This document shows positions 57,544 through 64,000 of a stretch of DNA of 64,000 nt, piece after piece; the first letter of the stretch is position 1, and the number at the start of each line of letters is the position of its first letter. Below the pieces are notes generated by a model. It was not told where the DNA came from. It saw nothing but the letters and a program-made list of their open reading frames with translations, and ran no database searches. The DNA comes from a bacterium. GTDB lineage: Bacteria; JAGOBX01. The position numbers were made by a program, and so were the translations under genes. The DNA lies in NCBI GenBank assembly GCA_029551925.1, contig JAKPEO010000030.1, positions 1 through 64,000 of the forward strand. Reading direction: 5' to 3'.

Positions 57544-57575
57544 TTTTTCTTTTGGTTTTAGTGTTTATTTTTTTA
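57544..57575. repeat. Degenerate repeat, copy 2 (short form)
   Basis: It contains the same two 15-mers as 12271-12333 (TTTTTCTTTTGGTTT and GTGTTTATTTTTTTA), but with 2 bases between them instead of 33. The CTTCGTGT arm of the first copy lies in the missing part. It sits in the 220-bp gap after the hybrid kinase gene. Confidence 0.45.
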
Positions 57576-57631
57576 CAAAAGAATAAAATAAAAAATATTT
57601 AATTTTTTTTAGAAGCGCGCTCGATATCTCT

Positions 57632-59569
57632 TCATTTTTTGCTATTGATAATTTCAATTATTTTTTCTATATCTATTGGTTTCTGCAAAATTCCTTGAAC
57701 TTTATATTCATCTATCATTGAAACATCAACATCAAGATTGCCAGTCATAAAATAATAGTCGGATTCGGCATTTATATTTTGTAATTTTTTTAGTAATTTA
57801 TAGCCGTCAACAAAAGGCATCATAATATCTAAAAATATAAATTTAAAATTTATTGTTTTAACTAATACAGTAGCAATATCAGCATTAGTGGCAATATAAA
57901 TATTGGTATATCCTTTATTTTTCAAATTTTTTGATATTAACTGCAATAAAGTTTGTTCGTCATCAATAAATAAAATCGGCGTGTTATTAGGCAAATCATC
58001 TTTTTTTGTTATGTTTTTTTTCTGCGGCAAATTATCCTTATTTTCTAATAATGCATTAAATTCTAAAATAAATTCTGTGCCGACATTTTCTTTACTGACA
58101 AATGATATTTTTCCATCATTGTTTTCAATAATTTTTTTTGATATAGCCAAACCCAAGCCGGTGCCTTTAATTTTCGGCTGATTAATATCTTTTATATATG
58201 CGCCTTTAGTGGAAAAAAACGGCGTGAATATTTTATCTTGAACATTTTGCGGGATACCAATACCATTATCTATTATTTTTATTATAACCTTGCCATTAAT
58301 TTTTTCAATAATAATTTTTATTTCCCCGTTATTTTTTGATGCGGCAAGAATAGCGTGTCTCGCATTAATTATAAGGTTCATCAATACCTGCTGCAATTGT
58401 CCGTCATCGCAACAAATATAGACATCATCATTAGAATATTGTTTACTGATTTTTATATTTTCAAATTCTAATTGTTTATTTTGCAATTTCAAAATTTCTT
58501 CGATAACCTCATTAACATTAACATTTTTTTTCTGCGGCGGTTTTGGTCTTGAAAAAAGCATTAATTGTTTGACTATATTCGCTGCACGGTCTATTTGTTC
58601 AATAAAAATTTTATAAAGTTCGACTATTTCTTGTTCGGCATTATTTTTAGACAATTTCATTTCTAAATACTGTATATTTGATTTTAATATAGACAAAATA
58701 TTATTAAATTCATGCGCTATGCCAGCGGCGAGTTGCCCTGTAACTGAAAGTTTTTCAGAATGTATTAATTGTTCTTGCATCTGTGTAAATTCAGTTATAT
58801 CTTGAACAGTGCCTGATAAAAAATCAATATTTTCGGCTTTATTAAATCTACCGATTTCGTTAACATATTTTATATTATCTTCATTTTTTTTTATTCGATA
58901 TTTTATAGAATAATTAGTTTTATTTGTAATTGCTGATAAATGAGTATTAATAACATTTTGCTTGTCTTCTTCGTGAATACAAGAAATCAATTTTTGATAT
59001 GATAATGGCTCGTTTATATCTAATTCAAAAATATTATATATTTCATTCGAGCATATAATGTTTTCAAAATTAATATCAAACCGCCAACTGCCAATATGCG
59101 CTATACTTTGCGCTTGCTCTAATAACTCTTGTTTTTCTGCAATTATTATTTTACTTTTCTCTAATTCTTCTTGTATTTCTATTGATTTTAATTGAGTTTT
59201 TATTATCTTCGGAATACTTTCTAAAAATTGTGAATTTTTCACAAAATAATCTTCTGCGCCTAATTTCATTAATTCTACCGCAATCTGCTCGCCGCCATAA
59301 CCAGTTACTACAACAAATCGCGGAATAGGAATATTTTTTTCTTTTAAACAATTTAAGAAACCAATAGCATTCATATCTGGCAACGAAAAATCAATCATCA
59401 TAAATTTTGCTTGATTGCGGTTATTCTCAAGCCAATCAATAGCTTTGCTCGCAGTTTGAAAAGAAATAACAGGCAAATAAATTTCTTTTATTTTTTCAGT
59501 TATTAAAAAAGCCAAACCCTCGTCATCTTCTAAAATTACAATCGGCTTTTGGTAGACTTTTGATTCCAT
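57632..59569 (-). CDS. Hybrid sensor kinase: REC-PAS-HisKA-HATPase-REC
   Basis: A soluble 645-aa kinase. It has an N-terminal receiver (~8-125, ILEDDEGLAFL, phospho-Asp in MMIDFSLPD), a PAS domain (~155-265, IGSWRFDINFENIICS), HisKA with His in GIAHEFNNILSIL (~285), an ATPase domain (NLIINARHAI, DNGIGIP, GTGLGLAISKKI) and a C-terminal receiver (~525-643, FIDDEQTLLQL, phospho-Asp in FIFLDIMMPFVDG). There is no membrane segment. It starts 17 bases after the Rcp1-type regulator gene, so it probably belongs to the same phosphorelay. Confidence 0.9.
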   Translation of the reverse strand: MESKVYQKPIVILEDDEGLAFLITEKIKEIYLPVISFQTASKAIDWLENNRNQAKFMMIDFSLPDMNAIGFLNCLKEKNIPIPRFVVVTGYGGEQIAVELMKLGAEDYFVKNSQFLESIPKIIKTQLKSIEIQEELEKSKIIIAEKQELLEQAQSIAHIGSWRFDINFENIICSNEIYNIFELDINEPLSYQKLISCIHEEDKQNVINTHLSAITNKTNYSIKYRIKKNEDNIKYVNEIGRFNKAENIDFLSGTVQDITEFTQMQEQLIHSEKLSVTGQLAAGIAHEFNNILSILKSNIQYLEMKLSKNNAEQEIVELYKIFIEQIDRAANIVKQLMLFSRPKPPQKKNVNVNEVIEEILKLQNKQLEFENIKISKQYSNDDVYICCDDGQLQQVLMNLIINARHAILAASKNNGEIKIIIEKINGKVIIKIIDNGIGIPQNVQDKIFTPFFSTKGAYIKDINQPKIKGTGLGLAISKKIIENNDGKISFVSKENVGTEFILEFNALLENKDNLPQKKNITKKDDLPNNTPILFIDDEQTLLQLISKNLKNKGYTNIYIATNADIATVLVKTINFKFIFLDIMMPFVDGYKLLKKLQNINAESDYYFMTGNLDVDVSMIDEYKVQGILQKPIDIEKIIEIINSKK

Positions 59570-59586
59570 AATTTTAATTATTTTTT

Positions 59587-60045
59587 TTAATGATTCCCAT
59601 TATTTTCTGGAATTTTAACCACTAAAATAAACAATCCGAGCCTCTGTAATGTCTCTGTAAGTTTTTGAAATTCTACTGGTTTTGTCACATAACAATTGCA
59701 GCCCAATTCATAACATCTTTTAATTTCAAAATGGTCATCTGTTGTAGTCAACATAATAATCGGAATTTTTTTTAAATTAGCATCAGATTTGAGTTTTTTC
59801 AATACTTCAATCCCATCTATTTCCGGCATATTAATATCCAGCAAAATCAAATACGAAAAAGATTTATCAAAATTCTGTCCATCGGCTGCGCGGTTATTAT
59901 AAAAAAAATCAAGCAATTCAGAGCCATTGGAAAAACGAATAATCTGATTTCTAATACCAGAATCATATAAATTCATTTTTATTAATTCAGCATGTCCTTC
60001 ATCATCTTCTGCCATTAAAATAATTATTTCATTTGCATTTGTCAT
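59587..60045 (-). CDS. Rcp1-type single-domain response regulator (second copy)
   Basis: A 152-aa receiver with MAEDDEGHAELI, an insert of the Rcp1 type (DFFYNNRAADGQN), the phospho-Asp in LILLDINMPEIDG, MLTTTDD and YVTKPVEF. It resembles the regulator at 43674-44117 in length and layout. It lies between the SBP-type kinase (16 bases) and the hybrid kinase (17 bases). Confidence 0.87.
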   Translation of the reverse strand: MTNANEIIILMAEDDEGHAELIKMNLYDSGIRNQIIRFSNGSELLDFFYNNRAADGQNFDKSFSYLILLDINMPEIDGIEVLKKLKSDANLKKIPIIMLTTTDDHFEIKRCYELGCNCYVTKPVEFQKLTETLQRLGLFILVVKIPENNGNH

Positions 60046-60061
60046 AAAAATCTTTCCTTTT

Positions 60062-62110
60062 TTATTTTTTTAATTTTGGTAATGCTATATAAAATTCCGA
60101 ACCATTACCGTATTCCGATTTTACCCAAACCTTTCCAGAATGCTTTTGTATTATATTTTTTACAATAGTCAAGCCAATACCTTCGCCGTCAATATCATTG
60201 TTATCAGTTATACGATAAAATAATTTCCAAATTTTTTCAATATTATTTTTAGAAATGCCTATACCATTATCTTTCACACAATATACTATATATTCATTTT
60301 CGATTTTTCCTGAAATATTTAGCACAAGCTGCGTATCCATTTTTCGATATTTAATAGCATTATCAATCAAATTTGTAAATACTTGATTTAGCAAATTCCT
60401 ATCGCCTATACAATTTGGCAAATCTTCTATTTTTATTTTCACATTATATTCTTGAATTTTTATAGCCAAATTTTTTATTATTTCTTCCAGCAAAGCATTC
60501 ATATCTATATTATTCATTTGCGGTATAAGTCTACCAAGTCGTGAAAGTTTTAATAATCCGCTAATTAACACATCCATTTTTTTTGCGCTTATCTGAATAA
60601 AATTAAAAGAAGAATTAATTTGCTTTTTATGTTCATCGGTAATTTTATTTTTTAAATCATCAAGTGTTTCAGCGCTATCTAATACTGCAAATATTTCATT
60701 TATTTTTTTGCTTATTCTATCAGTAAAACCCTGAATATTTAATAATGGCGACCGCAAATCGTGCGAAGAAATATACAATATATTTTCCATCTCTTCAGTT
60801 TTATTTTGAAGTTGCTCTACTAAATCATTTAATAATTTTTCGTTTTTTTTGGCAAGTGTTATATCTGTAGTAACAGTAACAAAATAATTTTTTTTTGGCG
60901 AAAAAGTTGAAATCAAAAAATATTTTTCTATTGGTTCATAATAAATTTCAAAATTAGTCGCCTTGCCAGTTAATGCCACTTCTTTATAAATGTCAAAAAA
61001 TGGCGGTTCTGCGGTTTTATAAACTTCCGTAGCGCGCCTGCCGATAACATTTTCAGGCGTTAAATTAAGTGTTTTATAAAATGCAAGATTTGCGTCAATA
61101 ATTTCATAGTCAATTGCCGCACCATTATTATCAAATACCAATTTATGCTGCGCTACAATTTCAGTCATATTATTTACTAATTCGTAATATTGTTTTTCAG
61201 TATTTTTCAATGCTAAATACAATTTACGCGTTGTTTTATATTTCCAGACAAATAATACAATAACTATTACAATAATTATTATCACACAAGTAATAACTAC
61301 TTTTTTTACATTCCAAAATTCCGGCGGCTCTCCATACCATTTTAAATAAATATTATGATAAAATTCAGAATTAACTACTTTCTTTAATTCTTCATCAAAT
61401 ATTTTATGGAGATAATCGTCATTTTTATTGAATACATATCCGCGCTTAAGTTCCATCAGCGGTTTGCCTACTATTTTTATACGATTTTCTAATTTCACTT
61501 CACGTATTTTTTTTAATAATACTGGCTCAGGAAAAACAAAAGCGTCAATCTGCCCGGCTAATAATGCAAACAGTGCAGAATCAATATTTTTAAAAGTAAT
61601 AAGATTATAATTTTCCCAATTCTTCATTTCATTATAAGCGCCGCCATTTTCGATTACGCCAGTGCGGCGATTGACTAAATCGGGAATACCGTGAATATCA
61701 TAATTTGACGCTCTAACAAAACACGAAACAGGCACGACTTCTACAAATGTTTCTGATACTTTAAAATTAGCTAATCTATCAGCAGTGATGCCTACTCCAG
61801 GCGCTAAATCAGCTTCGTTTGCCTCAAGCGATTTCAGCATTTCATCCCAATTTTCTACAACTTTATATTTAATCTTATACCCCAAATTTTTAGCGATATA
61901 TTCTAAAATATCTATTGCTAATCCTGCGGGCTTTCGATTTTGGTCTAAAATATACAGCGGCGGAAAATCAGCGAGCACAACAGCGCGCAATTCTTTTGTT
62001 TTTTTATATGATGGAATAATATTAGTATCATCAATATTTTTTTCTGCTGCAAAAATAGGATAATAACAGAAAATAAAAATAATTATAAATAATATTTTTT
62101 TTAAATTCAT
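60062..62110 (-). CDS. Sensor histidine kinase with SBP_bac_3 and PAS domains
   Basis: A signal peptide is followed by a solute-binding-protein family 3 domain (~40-262, PPLYILDQNRKPAGLAIDIL), a membrane helix (~272-292), a PAS domain (~305-420, NVIGRRATEVYKTAEPPFF), HisKA with His in YISSHDLRSPLLNIQGF (~455) and an ATPase domain (NLIDNAIKYRKMD, DNGIGI, EGIGLTIVKNI). The sensor domain is clearly paralogous to that of the kinase at 44142-45782, with the PAS domain as the addition. The ATG lies 7 bases after a consensus -10 box, so it is probably translated leaderless. Confidence 0.9.
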   Translation of the reverse strand: MNLKKILFIIIFIFCYYPIFAAEKNIDDTNIIPSYKKTKELRAVVLADFPPLYILDQNRKPAGLAIDILEYIAKNLGYKIKYKVVENWDEMLKSLEANEADLAPGVGITADRLANFKVSETFVEVVPVSCFVRASNYDIHGIPDLVNRRTGVIENGGAYNEMKNWENYNLITFKNIDSALFALLAGQIDAFVFPEPVLLKKIREVKLENRIKIVGKPLMELKRGYVFNKNDDYLHKIFDEELKKVVNSEFYHNIYLKWYGEPPEFWNVKKVVITCVIIIIVIVIVLFVWKYKTTRKLYLALKNTEKQYYELVNNMTEIVAQHKLVFDNNGAAIDYEIIDANLAFYKTLNLTPENVIGRRATEVYKTAEPPFFDIYKEVALTGKATNFEIYYEPIEKYFLISTFSPKKNYFVTVTTDITLAKKNEKLLNDLVEQLQNKTEEMENILYISSHDLRSPLLNIQGFTDRISKKINEIFAVLDSAETLDDLKNKITDEHKKQINSSFNFIQISAKKMDVLISGLLKLSRLGRLIPQMNNIDMNALLEEIIKNLAIKIQEYNVKIKIEDLPNCIGDRNLLNQVFTNLIDNAIKYRKMDTQLVLNISGKIENEYIVYCVKDNGIGISKNNIEKIWKLFYRITDNNDIDGEGIGLTIVKNIIQKHSGKVWVKSEYGNGSEFYIALPKLKK

Positions 62111-62117
62111 TTATGGA

Positions 62118-62147
62118 ATTTTACAATATTTTTTTTCATTTTGTCAA
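62118..62147 (-). promoter_or_regulatory. Promoter of the second kinase cluster, abutting the start codon
   Basis: On the minus strand, a perfect TTGACA (62147-62142), an 18-base spacer and TAAAAT (62123-62118). The transcript would start at or one base before the ATG at 62110. Confidence 0.6.
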
Positions 62148-62180
62148 GTTGAATAATTTTAATTATAAAAAATAAAAAAA

Positions 62181-62927
62181 TTAATTGCAAAAAATAAAAT
62201 TAATCATTCTGCCGGTTTGATTGTTAAATCTATAAGAATAAAACTGACTGGTATTTTCAAATGTACACAATTTGCAATTAAAAATTTTTTTTCGTTGCAC
62301 TCCTAAAAATTTTAAATCATTAATTATCGCCTTTTCCAAATCAAAATAAAATTTACCGTTTTTTTCAAAAATAAAAGATATATAATTAGAATATTGTTTA
62401 TTCAACAATTCGACAAAATCTTTACCTACTTCATAACAATTTCCGCAAATATTCGGTCCTATAAATACTCTAACATTTTTCAAATCAAAATCTAATATTT
62501 TTTCAAGACATTTTTCAAAAGTTTTTGAAATAATACCATTTACTACTCCGCGCCAGCCGCAGTGCGCAGCGCCAATAATTTTTGACAGCGGCTCGTAAAA
62601 TAATAGCGGCGCGCAATCAGCAGTCATCACGCAAAGTATTTTAGTCATATCATTAGTAAAAACCGCATCAGTATCTTGCAGTGCAGAAGATTCATTATAA
62701 AATCCGCAATTTTTATAATTATCGTTTTTATCTAAAAACACAATATTAGTAGAATGCGTTTGATTCATAAAAACAAAATCTTCCGGTCGCTTATTAAATT
62801 TTTGCGCTAAAATTTCGCGGTTTTTAATGACGCTCTCCTGACTATCGCCATTATGCAAGCCGAGATTAAATGAAAAATAATTTCCTTGCGATACTCCGCC
62901 ATTGCGCGTAGTAAAGCCGACTATCAA
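62181..62927 (-). CDS. pgeF: PgeF/YfiH-family protein (laccase domain), start out of frame
   Basis: Members are purine nucleoside phosphorylases/peptidoglycan editing factors. Motifs present are GFTTRNGGVS at the start, MNQTHSTN (metal His), MTADCAPLLF with the catalytic Cys, AHCGWRGVV and GPNICGNCYEVG. The frame opens only at a TTG (62927) and so lacks about 25 N-terminal residues that relatives have. Those residues are encoded upstream and join after a T8 run if one more T is present (see 62928-62992). The gene follows a TldD/PmbA gene. Confidence 0.88.
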   Translation of the reverse strand: MIVGFTTRNGGVSQGNYFSFNLGLHNGDSQESVIKNREILAQKFNKRPEDFVFMNQTHSTNIVFLDKNDNYKNCGFYNESSALQDTDAVFTNDMTKILCVMTADCAPLLFYEPLSKIIGAAHCGWRGVVNGIISKTFEKCLEKILDFDLKNVRVFIGPNICGNCYEVGKDFVELLNKQYSNYISFIFEKNGKFYFDLEKAIINDLKFLGVQRKKIFNCKLCTFENTSQFYSYRFNNQTGRMINFIFCN

Positions 62928-62992
62928 ATTTTCAAATTTTGTATTAAATAAATAAAACGCCTTGTCTTTTAAAAAAAAGTTTCGTTTGCCAT
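62928..62992 (-). other. Displaced N-terminal segment of pgeF
   Basis: ATG at 62992 reads MANETFF and then hits TAA in an eight-T run (62971-62978). With nine T the frame would continue FLKDKAFYLFNTKFENL into IVGFTTRNGG, which is a normal family N-terminus. The base count of the run therefore decides whether the gene is intact. Confidence 0.65.
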
Positions 62993-63002
62993 ATTAAAAA
63001 AA

Positions 63003-64000
63003 CTATTTTGCCGCAATATTAATATCATTAAAGCAAATAGCGGGCGTACGCATTGAACTTTTTATAAATAATTCTTTGCTTATAGAATTAATCTTGTTAT
63101 TGAACAAATCATAAACATTGCCAGCAATCATACAATCTTTCACGCGTCCGACAATTTTACCTTTTTTAATCCAATAGCCCAAACTTACATTAACAGAAAA
63201 ATCGCCAGCTAATACATTGCTCTGGCCCGCGCCTATTGTATGCTCGACAATCAGCCCTTCATCTATTTCAGCAATCATTTCATTATACGGCTTATCGCCT
63301 GTATTAACGACAATATTAGAATATGACGGCGTCGGCATTGCGCTGATACTGCGTTCAGCATTGCCTGTACTTTTATTTCCTGTTAATTTTGCAGAGCGCA
63401 AATCAAAAATAAAATTTCTGAATACGCCATCTTCAATCAGCGGCTTTTTATAGGTTTGAATGCCTTCGGCATCGACAATTGCAGAGCCGAGCGCATAATC
63501 AATATGCGGATCATCATACATTGAAAATCTGGCATCTACTATTTTTTTATTTAATTTATCAGAAAGCGGCGAGATACCTTTTTGATATATTTTGCCGTTC
63601 ATCGCTTGCAAAAAACTCGTATAAAGTAGCCCTATAGAAAATTTATTGAAAATTACAGGATATTTTTCTGATTTTATCGCTGCTATTTTTTTCGCTTGTT
63701 CATAACGGCGAATTATATTATCTACTATAACATTAATTTTATCTAAATTTATTAATGCGCAACTTGCGAGTCCATCATAAATATCTAATATTCCTTTTTT
63801 CTCTGTTATAACTACACTTACAGAAAAATCGAACATACTGCATTTTTCTGAAAATTTATAATTATTAGAATTAATCAAAATACTATCGCCCCATGATTTG
63901 CCAAATGATAATGATACCATTGAATTTGGAATATATTTATTTAATTTTTTAATAATTCTATTGCCAAATTCTATAAATTGTTTTAAATCTAAATTTTCGA
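63003..64000 (-). CDS. TldD/PmbA-family protein, C-terminal part (5' end outside window)
   Basis: The frame is open to the window edge, giving ~332 residues. It matches the non-peptidase partner TldE/PmbA, with DDPHIDYALGSAIVDAEG, an Ile/Gly-rich GAGQSNVLAGDFSVNVSLG near the end and KIVGRVKDCMIAGN close to the C-terminus. No HExxxH zinc motif is visible in the part seen, consistent with TldE rather than TldD. TldD/TldE degrade or mature modified peptides in the cytoplasm. An ATG at 63920 is internal: coding-like sequence continues upstream (QFIEFGNRIIKKL). Confidence 0.82.
   Translation of the reverse strand, partial: ENLDLKQFIEFGNRIIKKLNKYIPNSMVSLSFGKSWGDSILINSNNYKFSEKCSMFDFSVSVVITEKKGILDIYDGLASCALINLDKINVIVDNIIRRYEQAKKIAAIKSEKYPVIFNKFSIGLLYTSFLQAMNGKIYQKGISPLSDKLNKKIVDARFSMYDDPHIDYALGSAIVDAEGIQTYKKPLIEDGVFRNFIFDLRSAKLTGNKSTGNAERSISAMPTPSYSNIVVNTGDKPYNEMIAEIDEGLIVEHTIGAGQSNVLAGDFSVNVSLGYWIKKGKIVGRVKDCMIAGNVYDLFNNKINSISKELFIKSSMRTPAICFNDINIAAK

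Noticed and set aside
1-64000. CRISPR arrays, insertion sequences, integrases, phage genes, restriction systems
   Set aside because: No regularly spaced repeats, transposase or integrase motifs, or defence-gene signatures were found on either strand.

Overview
The window is strongly A+T-rich DNA with short intergenic gaps and many 4-base start/stop overlaps. The organism is an uncultivated-type Gram-negative bacterium. It has an outer membrane and LPS (kdsB, Wza-type exporter, beta-barrel protein, O-antigen polymerase/ligase). It is flagellated and chemotactic (flgK, flgL, cheW/mcp/cheB/cheA/cheD). It is probably anaerobic or micro-aerobic (rubredoxin, RnfB-type ferredoxin, a two-subunit metV/metF methylene-THF reductase, BatD/BatE). 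RNase Y, SMC and CheD together with LPS genes fit deep-branching phyla such as Elusimicrobiota, Muiribacteriota or spirochaete-like lineages, but I cannot place it from sequence alone.

Layout. 1-4708 (+): end of a FlgN-like chaperone gene, then flgK and flgL. 4703-5902 (-): M28 peptidase. 5999-12225 (+): batD, batE and a phospholipase-D lipoprotein, then, behind a good promoter, a secreted zinc-ribbon/TPR protein, icd and a rubredoxin too short for usual ORF cut-offs. 12226-12670: a non-coding stretch with degenerate inverted repeats. 12671-23035 (-): a chemotaxis operon (cheW, mcp, a single-domain REC, cheB, cheA, cheD) followed by an unknown gene, kdsB, aroE, a PLD-family gene and an orphan FecCD permease. 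23315-36503 (-): a polysaccharide operon (wza-like, wzc-like, TPR lipoprotein, Wzy/ligase, two GT-C enzymes, GT2, a squalene/phytoene synthase, a PPC-domain protein, DUF4139). 36586-42668 (-): a membrane protein, smc and rny, then a 490-bp gap that may encode a small RNA. 43161-45782 (-): sensor kinase, Rcp1-type regulator, pgpA.

45818-52873 holds a solitary multi-cluster RnfB-like protein, divergent from a six-gene operon. That operon is metV, metF, a beta-barrel protein, a degenerate-REC HD-GYP protein, a soluble CapD-like dehydratase and a stand-alone MetH activation domain. It therefore mixes folate/B12 one-carbon chemistry with envelope genes. 52917-57411 (-): a split histidine kinase, an RluD-family pseudouridine synthase, a small Cys-rich protein co-transcribed with tRNA-Val, a DUF1460-like protein and a DUF3108 protein. 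57632-62110 (-): a second, enlarged copy of the sensor-kinase/Rcp1 module plus a hybrid kinase. 62181-64000 (-): pgeF and the start-less end of a TldD/PmbA gene.

Three genes (mcp, the kinase at 53.4 kb, pgeF) have broken N-terminal or internal reading frames. Two breaks sit at A/T homopolymers and one looks like a short deletion. Several genes have sigma70-like promoters whose -10 box ends only 6-11 bases before the start codon, which suggests leaderless or near-leaderless mRNAs. No IS element, phage, CRISPR array or rRNA was seen.
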